64,000 nucleotides of DNA, taken from Atherinomorus stipes. Lineage: Eukaryota; Chordata; Actinopteri; Atheriniformes; Atherinidae. Made by a program: the position numbers and the translations under genes. Below the pieces are notes generated by a model. The model made no database searches. It saw only the letters and a list, made by a program, of their open reading frames with translations, and was not told the DNA's origin. The stretch spans positions 744,001 through 808,000 of the forward strand of contig JALJCO010007076.1 of assembly GCA_023101725.1 (NCBI GenBank). The letters are read 5' to 3'. Positions 25,071 to 38,408 of this stretch are shown here, in pieces; positions within the stretch are counted from its first letter, which is position 1; every line of letters starts with the position of its first letter.

Positions 25071-28000
25071 TAATGATGTACACAAAAAAAATCACTGGTC
25101 TAGAGTTTTATTTCATATTTTCAAAAGCATTTTTTTTTTTAAAACTAAAGTTCACTTTGCTATATGTAGGAACAGTAAAGTATTCCCAAAGATTCCAGTT
25201 TGGGCTCTATTTGGTCTCAACCAAACAACCTGATATCAGCTCATGTTGACTTTTGTAGTTTACTTAAAAGAAAAAATTTCATCACCAATTTCAGTTTTAT
25301 TATAGATTGAGTGATGCATATGCAGAGTGGTGCTGCCTGAGAAATGTACAACAACAATTAGCCATGAAAGCATGAGAGAGCTCGTAGGAAGACCTTCACA
25401 AAAGATTTGACTCAACAGAAAACCTGGAAGCAGTGATGTGTGTCTGGTAGTGATCTTGATGATAAGCTTCTGTCTGCAGTTCTAAAAAAAAAAAAAGAAA
25501 GAAAGAAAGAAAAAAACTCATAGTAAACAGTACAATATGTGATTTTTTTAAGTATGATTGCAAAACGGTTGAAGTGTCAACTGTACCATGCATAAATGAA
25601 AACTTCTCTCATTTTGTCCTTTAAATTGGGCCAAATGACACGTTTCTCCTCATCCAAGTATAAATGATGCTCTACAGAAAAATACAGGGTTATTTCTGCA
25701 CATGCAGACTGTGTTAGGGATGAGCACACTGATACCCTTAAGTTTATATTTTGATACCAGCCAGACAAAATGTCGAAATCAACACTTTGAGTATCGGGAT
25801 ACCACTCCACATATAAAAACCATGCAATTTGTTTCCGCTTCTAAGTGTTTTAGGAAATGAAATGATGTGTGAAAGCAGCCAGATTCCAGCTTTTGTGTCA
25901 GATGTTTTGATATTGCACTTTTTTTTTTTTTGTAAATTTATAATATTACTATCACATTTTATTGTTGAACATTTTCCACCGAATAAATTTAAATAATCTT
26001 AACCTGCGCTTTGATTATTTTTCAAAGTTTTTAAATCCTAATTTTTGTTTAATTTATTCATCCATAAAATTTATTATTATCTTAAAAACATTTCTTTCCA
26101 GTACTTCTGTTCTGAAGTTTCATTTATACCTAATATTGCCCTTGCATATAAGATAGTAATGCAAACTGTACAATTTTGTGATTTTCTTTCAAGGGACAAA
26201 AAGTATTGGTATCGATATCGATGAAAAAGTACCATAAACCACTGGTATCGTATTGACAGGAAAAGTTTTGCCCACAGTGTGACTAACAGGGGATACAACT
26301 TTAAAATGTAACTTATTTGGTGTAATTTCCAGAATCTAACCATGAGTTATTGTGTGGCTCCTCCAACATTTGGACAGGACACACCTTGGATTTTATATTT
26401 TGAATCATAGTAAGTCTCTAATAATTTTGTTGTCAATCAAGCTTGTGCTTCAGCCCTTCAATGCCCTAATCTGTGCAAATAGTTTATCATATTACACCCT
26501 CATACATTGGAGGAGACAATGAGGCCCCAGCAGCATGATCCTCCTGTTTAGTTAGCTCCCTGACCTGTATTTACAGCAGCTTCTTGTTCCATATCTAACT
26601 CTTAATCCTCTTGTTGTCTACAGTACTAAGTATGTTTTGGTGCGCCCCCCTCCTCCTGCCCTTAATCCTGTATGTTACATTTGGATACGCAGTCATCAAG
26701 CCTATTGTTTTCTTTCCACGGTCAGTGCCCGTTGAATACATTATCACGCTTGTGAAAACAACAGTCACACAGCACAATGTGACTTGAGTCAGAGGACTGG
26801 GAACTGTCATGGCTTAGAAAAAAGGCTGCTTATGTTGTGTCTGAAGTTCTTGCACGTTTTCTCTGCATTAAACCCTAATGCACTCTTACCTTAACCTTAA
26901 ACAAGACCCCTACCATCTTCTAAAGAAAGCCGTCGAGTTTTGTTCAGTTAATATTCTTAAGATAAAGAGATCATATAAACTGAAGGCATAAGGACAGTAA
27001 TTCGTCTTTAGCAGAGCTGCATTATCTGCCTGTATTATGACATGTAAAAAAGCTGTTTGGTTTTACTTTGGCTGAGACTTTCAGTAATGAGCAGGTCCGA
27101 GCTCAACCTGAGAATTTGGTGCTGAGGAGGCTTCGTCAAAACCTCAAGAGAAGGTAAGGCACGTACTGTATGTTATTATCTCTGCAGGAAGTTTCTCTGC
27201 TGAAGAGGAAGCTGTGATAAAGAGAAGGAGAAAAAAAGACGTAAAGAAACACAAGAGAGGAAGTTGTTGGTTCACAGGTGCGCAGCGGGGATTTCCACAT
27301 CCTCCTGCCCTTCTGCTGCAGATGTAAATGTTGGAAAGAGTGTCGCCACAGACAGGAGGTTGTTTACACCAGGCAATGTTTCCTGACATAACACCATAAA
27401 ATACAACTAATGAGTATGAGAAAAGATTTATAGGTACAGTGTGTAAGAATTGGGAGTAAAGGGGAGCACAGGAATTACTTCAAAAGCCAAGCACAGTTGT
27501 GAATGGACGGTGGCCATCAGTGGACAAAATTCTTCCAGATGTAGGGGTCGTCCCCACGGCACAGAATTGCAGTAAAACTGCAAAAGTTTTATAGAAATCC
27601 GCCCTTTCGTTCCAACAAACGGGGATTAGCCTCAGTGAAACCGATCATGCCAGAAACCAGGTGGAAAGGTGGAGATCTGAAACCTGGACAGTCTGCGTTC
27701 CGGAATAGTGAAGCTGCCCAACTGGAGGATATGACATCAGTGTGAGGAACATGCACGAATCACACCAACGATAATGGTATCAGTGATGTGTTGTGGTGCT
27801 CCAACTAGACAATCCTGTCTTATTTACAGCTTTTGCACCAAAATGCGCTGCTTTTACAACAGAGTATTGCGCTACTGTATCACCAACAGTGGGAGCACGC
27901 CGACATACATGTCAGGTGATACGAGGCGAGCCCTGATTTGCGTACATGCTATGTCTTCTTCTAGCTTTGGAGTGTTACTCTTTAATCATTATAGCGCCAC

Positions 28001-31000
28001 CCGCAGTGTTTGCACTGTAGCGGTTTCATTGGGATGGTGAAGCCTTTCTTCGATTTTTCGCCACCGTCTTCACACCTGAACCAGCTTCAGCTCCATGGGG
28101 ACATGGTCAATGGTCTCAGATGTGGTGTTGACAGGTAACTTCATTAAAATTTTCTCCCATCTTCCCTCAATGTGCCTTTTTACGATGTAATATACCACAG
28201 TGTTTGTCCATTGAGAGACACCATAGTAAAAATGGTGTCATGAATGTAGATATAAACGGCTCATCCTAAGACGGGTAGGCAAGTTTGGTCATGGAGAGCC
28301 GCAGTCCTGCAGGTTTTAGCTATTTCTCTCCAATGTAATGCAAGCAATGCAATCAATGAGTCACTAAGCAGACCTTGATGACCTGTTGGATCCATTTCAT
28401 TTGGATCAGGTGTGTTTACGCAGGGAAACATTGAAAACTTGCAGGACTCCAGACCACATTTGCCTACCAGTCACACCTTTGATTTTCCTCGCTGCACCTA
28501 CTACACCTTTAAGATATGCATGGGTCAGCATTTGCTGATTTATGCTTAGAAACTGATAACATCAATCCTCCCCTCCAGGCAGCTTATTCACATAATGCTC
28601 ACATGCATGCATGAGTGTTTGCATGCACACACAAAGATACAGTGAATCACGGTTAAACTGGAAGCTCAATAAGCAGCTAGAGACAATTTTTTATTGGCTC
28701 CTCAACCAAAAACATTGATACCAGCTAGTTTTCATGTGTTCATTTGTGAACTTTATTAAATGACCAGGATCACCAGTTGAGCTGGGGTGCTGGTCTGCCT
28801 GCAGGGCTGAACAGATGCAGGCTAACACAGGCTCAAAGACATTAAAAAATGCATAAGATATTTAAAAGTGGTTCATTTGACCTAGTTTTGACATGTTTTC
28901 ACCTGCAAATCATCAAATCAGTTTTTCATAGGGGCTGCATATGAAAGAGGGAGGGATTTCATAGGAGTGTTCGCCCAGCTGTGGAGGCCACAGGTGAGGT
29001 TGTGGGGGAGGGTGGAGGAGCGAGGCACTCTGGTTTGATTTTTGTATGTGTGACTTTGCTCTGGATCTGGAGAAATTCATGGGCAAAGAAGAGGAGAAGC
29101 AGCGACCTGGCAGCTGGTTATTATCAGGGGGTTCTCGAAGGGATCTCAAGGCTGGATGGGTTAAATATGAAACTGTTTGTTTTGGAAGTGGGTTGGGGGG
29201 CCCTCAGGGTCCTGCCTTGGGAGCAGACGTTTCTGTTTTTTCTGGGAAGTAGTGGCCTGCGTATGCTGCCTTCGTGCATTTGCTGTAAGAACATGCTGTC
29301 CTCAAAGCTGATCTAATCAAGCTCACTGGAATATTGTTTTTGCAGAGGGCGATTGTGGGCGTGGGGAGAGGGAGGAGAGGCAAAGAGGGGGAGGAGAAGG
29401 AGGAGGGGGCTTGGGGGAAGGCGGAGCGAGGCCAGTGTAAATCGATCCGTTGTTTTTGTCACTGCGAATGTCTGTTTTGGACTCGGAGAAAAGTTCAGTG
29501 TCAAAAAGTCATGGAAATAAAATTAGGCTCACTGGGAAAGTTTTGTTAAGTCAGTGAATGCAACATAAATAAAAAAAAATCATGCTTTCAACCCTGTCTT
29601 TTTATTAAAACAGCAGCACTAATGATACAAACAAAAAAGTTACATCTGCCATTCTTGTCTCTTCTCCGCACAGCTGAGTTGAAAAGGTGGTGCGCTCCGG
29701 CTGATGTGGTTTTGCTCTTATCTCCATCAGGCGAACATCTGGTTTCCATCTGCATGTGTTCTGTTGTGCTGTGCATGAGCGTGACAATATGTGAGGGAGA
29801 CTAAGAGGAGGAGAGGGCAAGGAGAGTGTGTTTGCAAGTTTGAATGAGTGTGCGTGACTGGCTGACTGAGCGGACAAATGAATGACAAATGACTGTGCTG
29901 AAAAGATGGTGTGATCGTGTTACCTGGCTCTCAACCAGCAATCTTCAAATGTTGATGTTTTATAGGGTTTGTTTGCTCAAAATATGAGTTATTTCATACA
30001 GCTGGTTTAACACTGGGGATCATCAGCGAGGAAATCAGCACGGATGAGTCTCCAGGCAGCCTTATTGAAACCTGTCAGGCTCAGTTTTTCTAAAAATACA
30101 GTTCACTTATTCCTGTTTTGGGAAATATCTCCGTATGAAGTGCAGGGTATCTAACTAAGAACTAATTATGCATCCATTTTGTTCATTTTCCTCAGCACTG
30201 AGCCCAGATCCAGATGTTGATACAGCTCTTTGAAAGTAAGAGGAAGGTGAGACAAACATGACTCAGGAGAGAGGAGGGAGAGGAGGCCCCTGACAAGAGT
30301 GTAGTTGGTATTTAGACTGTCCTTGTTGGGGCCACATGGTATCGATGGTAACTGGGCCAGCTGGCCTGAGGTGTAACTTTGAAACTTTAAAGGGATACCA
30401 TGTAACTTTTGGCCCAAGCATTAGCCTAATGTGAGTTCTAATAGATCATTTTAATATACAGCACTGAACTAAGGAAAACCTTTGCTGAAAAGCATCACAT
30501 GGGTGGCGGCATATGTTGCTCAACCTGAAGTTACAGTTTAGCATTCATGGTGCATTCAAAGCCTGGAGGACACAGCATTCATTGTCATGTCCCAAAGTTT
30601 GTTGCTGTTTTAAGCAGATCAGTTCCAGTGTAGTCTGATACATTGGACCACCAATATCAGCAAACCTGTGTGTATTTTTTATATTATTTGTCATGAAGTG
30701 TTTAGTACTAGGAAGAAATGTAAGTCAGTTTCTCCTTTAATAAAAATAGTATTGGCGTGTACTGTGACTAAGCGTTGTCAAAATAAAATCTCTTAAAAAC
30801 CATTTTACGAATGAAAGAAATAATAAGATGTCAAATAAGATATCAAACATACAGATCAAGACTTCCTGTGTGTAAATTATGTATTACTACGGCTGTCAAA
30901 ATATTGTCAAACAAGAGATTAATTTATTCTTTAGTACTGCTATGTTCAGAAAAGACATTAACTTTTGTTTTACAACGTAAAGGCTAAAACCAAGCCAGAA

Positions 31001-32751
31001 AAATCTGCAAGTAGTCCAGGACTCAGACCTGAATTCAAGACAATTGTGAAGTCAGCCAGTGAGGACTGTATCAGCATCATTCTGGACTAAGGACTTTAGG
31101 GAGACATGTAAGGACAGGGTTTCAGTCGTCTAGTCTAGATAAATGCAGAATTCCTTTGTGAGACACCTTCAATCCTAAATATGTTCTAGAAGTGATAAAA
31201 GTAATGTGACTAATCAGTATTAATCTACATCAATGTGTGATGGTGGATAGTCTAGATTTTTTTAAAAATCTAGAATTATTTAAGGACCACTGCTTAAGTC
31301 TTTTAGAAAGAAATATCAGTGAGGTTAAGTAGGCTGTCTTTAAAAGAAGGAGCAGAAATTTCAGTCTCTAACGAAATCCATTTACAGGGACAGACGCTTT
31401 TATTATCCCTCATTGAAGTGAGTGCATGTTCATGTGTGTGTGTTACAAATCTGGTTAAGATTCCACACAGCTAGCTATGGTCTGAAACTGTGAGCTTGGA
31501 GTGGCCTGTGATGGGAATAATGTCTCTATTCTGCTCAACTGTTGCTCGTCAGCTCTGCTTTGCAACACCAAAGAACTGCTGTCTATGTACCACTTCAGCT
31601 GCTTTAGTGTGTTCGTTAAGGCAGTACTGTCCTTTAGAAAAGCCTATGTGTGTGTGAAGGTGTAAAGTGAGACAGGAAGCAACTAGGGGCCCACCTCTCA
31701 CCACAGAGTATAGCAGCGACTAACACTTTATGAGGAAAACATCTTACAGCAGTGTGTGCATGTGTTGTAAACCCTGATTATGTGTGTGTGATATGTAGTT
31801 TGTGTGAATATATTTGTACTGTATGTGTGACAGTGTGATAACTTCCTCCTCGGGGGGCCCACAGTAGAAACCGCATGAATTTGAATTATTTTAATTTTGA
31901 CAAGAGTAACAGAAAGACTGAGTGACACTATTTTGAGCATGTAGACACGTGTAAAGATGTTTAGTTAGAAAGGCTTCTAAACATATTGAATGCATCTACT
32001 TAGATCAGTTTTTTAAGTTCTTAAATATAAAGACTGCTATGATATCATGAGCTCATCAACGTTTAGGCTTTGTGTTTGTGGGAATCACATGTTTTATGAT
32101 GTAACACAGAGTCATGGATACCCCTGAAGGCTCGGGGTGCTAAAACACAACCGTTCCTCTGTAGTGTGCTTAACTCTGTTTTGATCAGATCTGAGAGATA
32201 ACAACTGTTTGGTCTCAGCATGTGACCTGTGACATGAATATATACAATATTTATAACTATCTTAAAATGTGCCACAGAATGATTTATCTGTTATCATTGT
32301 GAGAAATAAGTCAAATAGTTATATCACTTTTACTTGTCATTAAAAAGTGTAAGATTTTGGGTTGTTTTTTTCTCCTTGTGGAAGAAAACATGAAGGAATG
32401 CCAGAGCATATGGAGCAGAAAGGCTGAAAATAGCTGACATACTTTTAGAGAAGTGGGTTGGTTCCTCATTAAATTGCGCCATCTGGTGTTTGTAGGAGTT
32501 ACAGCTTTATACTCTTTGCCAGATCATACAAAATGTCACCTATGCATGAAGACTGTTCTCCACCAGGTTGTGCAGACTTATGGCTTCCTCTGCTGGTGAT
32601 CAACCAGGGCTGCAGCTTTGAGTAGCTCTGTGCACTCATCATTTGTTCCACTTCTTTCATTACAGTATTTTTACATCTGGTCAATGTTATTTCACTGTGA
32701 TTTTCATGTTGTGATGAAATTAGGACACAAATCGATCAACTTCAACCAAAC
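25071..32751. other. Gene-free spacer, 7.7 kb
   Basis: Open frames here are short, have low coding character and are not conserved in any way I recognise. Decayed repeats include GGTATCGATATCGATG-type words at 25715-26260 and a palindromic MITE at 28273-28470. The start of a possible further repeat (GGTACAGTGTGTAAGAATT) is at 27433. Confidence 0.5.
28273..28470. mobile_element. Palindromic MITE of about 198 bp
   Basis: The left arm (GGGTAGGCAAGTTTGGTC, then TCCTGCAGGTTTTAG) pairs imperfectly with the right arm (AAAACTTGCAGGACTCC, then CATTTGCCTACC). The inner part carries GGATCAGGTGTGTTTACGCA. This is a common foldback repeat of fish genomes. Family not assigned. Confidence 0.6.
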
Positions 32752-32755
32752 TTAA

Positions 32756-33643
32756 AGGAATAGCCCACCCACAGAATGATGTGCATTCATTTTCTACTCA
32801 CCCTCATGCTGAGCAAGACTCTGGAGCACTTTTTTAATATCTGCAATGCAGCCGGAGATCGGACAGGTTTTTGCTTTCCCCCAACTTTCAGTTCACTGGG
32901 GCTCGAACCAAAAAGGTCCATAAAAGTCCACAAAAACTTGGAAGTATTCCTCCACACTGCTCGTCCAATGTAATCCAGGTGTCCTGAGTGGGTAGTGTCC
33001 ATAATTTACTCAAAATGACATAATTTATTATGTTTTTACAGCCTAAACAGTGCTACATCTAGCTGCCACAAAGCATGCCCCTGTGAGTTCACGACACTAC
33101 AGAAGCTGCAGCGTTCAGCGCCTACTCTGCCGATAATGCAAGCGTAGAAGAAGAAATTTGCTGTTTACATTGTGCTAAGAGTGAACGAGCAGCAGACAAA
33201 CTGGGACAAACACAAGAGGGGTTGGCTATTGATTTAACACAATGTAGGAAAGGAAAAGAAAACGCACGATCTCGTCTGCCACGACTTCCGTAAGGTCATG
33301 AGTTTGCAGGGGCGTGCTTTACGGCAGCTAGATGTAGTACTGTTTAGGCTATAAAAATAAACTAAATGATGTTGTTTCCAGTAAATTATGGACACTACCC
33401 ACTCAGGACACTTGGATTACATTGGACGAGCAGTATGGAGGAAGATTTCCAAGTTTTTTGTGGACTTTTATGGACCTTTTTGGTTCAGTCGCCAGTAACC
33501 TCCATTATATGGAAGTTGGGGGAAATGAAAACCTGTCTGATCTCCGTCTGCATTTGAGATATTAAAAAAGTGCTCCAGAGTCTTGCTCAGCATGAGGGTG
33601 AGTAGAAAATAAATGCACATCATTCTGTGGGTGAACTATTCCT
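32756..33643. mobile_element. 888-bp foldback element with TTAA target duplication
   Basis: TTAA flanks both sides (32752-32755 and 33644-33647). The ends are AGGAATAGCCCACCCACAGA and its near-inverse TCTGTGGGTGAACTATTCCT. The arms are about 330 bp each (32756-33085 and 33307-33643), diverged by several small changes and indels. A unique centre of about 220 bp has no open frame of note. TTAA duplication points to a non-autonomous piggyBac- or Kolobok-type element. Confidence 0.8.
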
Positions 33644-33699
33644 TTAAAGCTCATTTGCAAATACAAGTGTACTACAAATTAAGATTCAGTCCATAGAAC

Positions 33700-34633
33700 C
33701 TGAACTTGGTAGTACCAATATGGATCCCTTTTTTTCTCCAGAGTTGTCTTAATTTTTCATGGTACAGATTCAACAAGGTGTCAAAACATTGTCCAAAGAT
33801 TTTTCTCCACATTGGCGTCAGTTGCTGCAGATTTGTCGGCTGCACATCCATGTTCCTGCGCATCCCAACGGTGCTTTGTTGGATTGGGATCCAGCGACTG
33901 TGGAGGCCATTGGAGTGCAATAAACATATTGTTTAAATAATGCTCAGTTGGTACTAAGGGGCCCAAATTGTGCCAGTAAAATATCCCACACACCACTATA
34001 TCACCAGCAGAAGCTTGAACCATTGATAAAAGGTGAATCCATGCTCTCCTGTTGTTTACACTAATTTTGATCCTACCATCTGAATGTTGTAGCTGAAAGA
34101 CTCATCAGTCAAGGTTCCATCTTTTATCTTTTATTTATTAAGCTTCTGTGAATTGTAGCCTCAGATTCCTGTTCTTAGCAGACAGGAGTGGCACCCAGTG
34201 TGGTCTTCTGCTGCTGTAGCCCATCTGCTTCAAGGTTGGACATGTTGCGCATGCACAGATGGATTTCTGCATACCTTACTTTTATATTACCTACCAGTCT
34301 ACCCATTCTTCTCCGACATTAACAATGCATTTTCATCTCAACTGCTACCCCCCGCATATGTCCTCTTCTTCAGACAATTCTCTGTAAACCCCAGAGATGG
34401 TTGGCCATGAAAATCTCTGTAGATCAGCAGTTTCTGAAATACTCAGACCAACAAAATGACACTTTTAAAGTCACTTAAACCCCCTTTTGATGCTTCGTTT
34501 GAGCTTCAGCTTAAATTTTCTTGACCATGTCTACATGACTAAATGCATTAAGCTGGAGCCATATGATTGGCTGATTAGGTATTTGTGTTAACCAGCAACT
34601 GAGCAGGTGTACTTAATAAAGTGATTGTGTGGT
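33700..34633 (-). mobile_element. Tc1-like transposon remnant, family A copy 2
   Basis: The minus strand carries broken Tc1 transposase peptides. GIFYWHNLGPLVPTEH and LQWPPQSLDPNPTKHRWD correspond to the family's 'G.F.W..LGPL' and 'WPPQSPDLNPIEHLWD' blocks; the latter holds part of the DDE catalytic region. Frameshifts and stops make it inactive. The right end is GTGTACTTAATAAAGTG. It aligns with the element at 14566-16394 (shared GGCTGCACATCCATG and AGATCAG.AGTTT) but lacks the nested insertions. Confidence 0.8.
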
Positions 34634-35577
34634 TTTATGTCCATGTGTTCGCTGGTGAAAAAGTAAAAATTTACAATCATATTGCATTAACATTAATACA
34701 CTATCAAGACTGTTTCAGAATTCCTTTTTCCCAATGGTGGTATTGTTTCCACTAGTTTTACTTCATAGGTGTGAATATTTTTACTCTTCATTGAATGTCA
34801 AATGCTCCCAAACTGCACAGGATGAGGTTAGTTGATTTGTAAAAAAAAATCTAACTTTAAACTATTCATGGAGAAATACAGTAAACATTTTTTACATGTA
34901 CATGTGTCAAGCACAGTGCTTGACAAAAGACATTTATGTCCTATTCCACTTTAGCCACTACATTACTGTTTTATACTAATTTATTATTATGCATATTACA
35001 TTGCATTATTTGTTAGCTTAATCTTGTTTTTCCATCATGAGCACCAAATGAAGGAGACTTGGACTTAAATTGTCAGTGGATGAGTTGTCACAACTAAATT
35101 TGTCAGTCATGATGCTGAAAAGTTAGCTTTGGTTAAGTGAGGAGCAGTTTTACTGTAAGCAGGACTACCTTCTGAGGGTTGGTGGCGCCAAAGCACAACG
35201 CAGATTGACAATTAGCCCTGCACTTAGATGCACTTAGCATCCAAGTGCTTGTTTCTACCTAACAATATACCAACAACATCTTTGTCGGATTAATAAAGAA
35301 TATTAAATCATTTCATCTGATTATTCTTATCTTACATCTCATAGCCTGCAGCTCAGAGTTTTGTAATACTGAATGAAGTTCGTGAAACTGACATGAACAG
35401 AACAAGTTTATGCTCTGTTTTTCTGGTTACCGGGGTAACAGGTTCTGCCTGTATGGTGCTGTCAATGATAACATGAAAAGGTGGAGCAATCTGAAAAAGG
35501 ATGGGAGGTGGTTGCTCATACCATCTCCTCATTTTAAAAGATTTTTCAAAAGTTCCAGCAAATACACCCCAAACTGC

Positions 35578-35603
35578 GGGGGGGGGGGGGGGGGGGGGGG
35601 GGG
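35578..35603. repeat. Poly-G tract
   Basis: A run of 26 consecutive G. Runs this long are prone to length error in sequencing. Confidence 0.9.
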
Positions 35604-36132
35604 CACATGGGAGTCAGTGGTTCTGCAGCATTACTGACTTTGGGAAGTAAAAGCGTCTCACCTTCCTGCACAGGTGGTCTGATCATTGACTCATTGCTTC
35701 ACATTTCAAATCCAGTGTGGTCCATCCATCAATATGTCATGTTTTCATTGATGTACACAATACATATCAAATTCTAATGTTTTTAACCATAAATTCTGAT
35801 TTTTATCTTACAGTATGTTGTTGACTTTTGTCGCTGTCGGGTACAAACCTTCTATCTCCGTTTTACATCACTAAAAAACCCTCTATTTCGCGTGAGCTTG
35901 ATTTGGTGAAAATATTCAAAAAGTAAATAAATAAATTAATACAATCAAATATGACTTTAATGTAAAAAAAATCAATCCAAAGTTTGATGATGTTGTGTCC
36001 AGGTTTTACAAAACCACATGTTTTTGTCACTTCCTGAAAAATAACCGTTTTGGACATAGGAGGTTTGCAGCGCTTTCCAATATTAACGGCATATCCTAAT
36101 TAAGTGTCACATTTTAAAATAGCAGTATTTTA

Positions 36133-36191
36133 CTTTTTCTTTTCTTTTCTTTTCTTTTCTTTTCTTTTCTTTTCTTTTCTTCTTTTCTTTT
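36133..36191. repeat. (CTTTT)n microsatellite
   Basis: A pentanucleotide repeat of about 11 units with one slightly altered unit near the right end. Confidence 0.9.
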
Positions 36192-38408
36192 GTACAACTT
36201 ATTCAGGCGACAGACCTCTACCTCAATTGTAGAGTGCAAAAGACTGTATTGTTCGAGCATGAACATGAGCTGTTTCCAGCACAGACTAGTGAAATACATG
36301 TCAGAGACATACAGGAGATACATTCATCACTTTTACACTTCATTATGAAGTCTAGATTTTTCTTTGAATATGCATGCACCATGTTAAGTAGAAAGGTTGA
36401 AAATATCAGACATATTTTAGTGGAAATTGGTTAGTTGGCTGTGTTGCATTGTCTTTTGGTCTTCTGAAGCTGCAATTTTACACTCCCTGTGAGAACATGC
36501 AAAATGTGCATGGCTCTTAACTCCATCAAGCAATGTGTAATGCAGTAGTAATAATAACTAATAAATAATAATAATAAGTATATATTAATAATAATAAGTA
36601 GTAGTAGTAGTAGTAATACAGAAGGACAACACAATGACGATTATCTTGCTGAATGATATAAATTTAGTAGTTTTTGTGAAGGTACTGTAAGTTGATAATA
36701 TCATGGGATACATGGGAGGGGCCCATATTAACAGCAGCAAACAGGGAGGTACATTAACGTGTTGTCAGGAGAAACAGGCTTAACCACACCCTTTGTATAA
36801 TCAAAACACTGTATGTACTGCATACGTCTGTTGTGTTTCTCAACAGAGTGTAATGGCAGCTTAAAAAGAAGACTAAACTAAAAGTTTACAAAAACTGGTC
36901 AATATTGATCCAACAGAGGCCCAGCTAGAGTTTCTTGAATTTGGGTTTTTGTGTGTTAGAAATGAAAAGATCGTGTAATTCTGTGGTAAAGTGGTACATT
37001 AGTACCTATAGATCTGGCAACTTTCCCATCTGGGAAGAAACCATCAACTCTGAAAGGTATACAGAATTAAGACCAACATATTCCCCATCCAGACAATGTT
37101 TTTCTCAGGGAAAAACTTGTGTATTTCAGTAATACTGTCGTTAAACAACATCCTGTATTTAAACAGCACGGCTTTGTAAGAGTTCGGTTTCCAGACTGCG
37201 CTGCCTGTATCACAGACCTTTTTTGGACTGGAGCCCAGCCTGGTGGTTATAGGTAAGAGGCAGAGTGCACCAGTCCATCGCAGGGATATTTGGTGCATAA
37301 AATGCAAAATACCACAAAGACAAACAAAGATTGTTTAGAAGCTAGTCTCCTGTAACAGAACAGACTGAGACAGTATCTCTTCTCTCATGTATGACTGTAC
37401 CATCATCACAAACATTAAATGTTACTCATTTTATTTTCTGGAAAAGCTGACATATTCCGCACTGCTCTAAAATCCTTCCAGCAGCTGCCATGAATCTCCA
37501 TCAGCTTGCCAGTGAAACCCAAGTTTACCCTGAGGCAGTGATGAAAAACATGTGTCATTGATTTTCTGTGCTGCCTTTGACCATCTGAACAGCTGAGTGC
37601 TGATAGTAATGATTTAATATCTCTGCGCAGAGGCCAGCATCCTTCCAACTCCCATTCCTGCACTCAAAACTAAGGACGTTGTCATGCTTGCTTGTGTTGC
37701 CGTCTGTACTTTGCACTCTGCACCCTTTCACTTGAGCAAATTGCTTGATCGCTCCTTCCCAGGTTATGTCACATTCCAAGCAACATGTTAGGACAGAATT
37801 CTCACCTGAAGCAAAGAGGGAAATAATTGCATGAACTGTTTTTATTCAGTGCAGGAATGTCATGTCTGTTCCAGCTGAGGAATGACATGATTCTTAGAAA
37901 ACTGCCAATCTTTGAACTGAGGAACACTGTTACTGAGACTCAGAGCTTGTTTTCCGTCTCTCTCCTAAAGGCGGGTTGACATCAATTTTTCCCTCGGCAG
38001 AAATATGTTTGACCACACAGAGGCTGGAAAGTGTGTGATCACACCTGTATCCTCTCATCCACACCTTCTTTTTCACATTTCCTGCTGTTATCTTTTCTGC
38101 TTCATGTGATCCACCGCTGCCAGTTTGCCCATCTCTCCACCCCGCTGCATCACTGGATGTTGATTAACCAGTCATGGCAGTAGTATGTGGAATTTTTCAT
38201 TACCTCGCCCCGGGGGCACCATGCTGCCTGTGCCTGTGTATCGTGCTACCTCTCCCCCCCACTCCTGCCTTCTCTCTCTCTCTCACACACACTCATTCTC
38301 TCTCTGTGGTATTATTCTGACTCAGCCGGTGTTGAGCTGTGGTTTGTTGTTTGTGGTCAAGCCAGCTGTATGGGGTAGTGGTAGCTGTCAGTTACTGATC
38401 TCCTCTCC

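Larger units (their letters stand above)
34634..38408. other. Gene-free spacer upstream of the sapcd1-like gene
   Basis: I see no supported exon. It contains a G26 tract (35578-35603) and a (CTTTT)n tract (36133-36191). A CT/CA-rich stretch lies at 38268-38305, just before the first coding exon of the next gene. Confidence 0.45.

Noticed and set aside
27144..28040. Short open frames in the large spacer (for example Cys-rich reading at 27774-28040)
   Set aside because: No splice context, no recognised motif, and the stretch contains repeat-like sequence.
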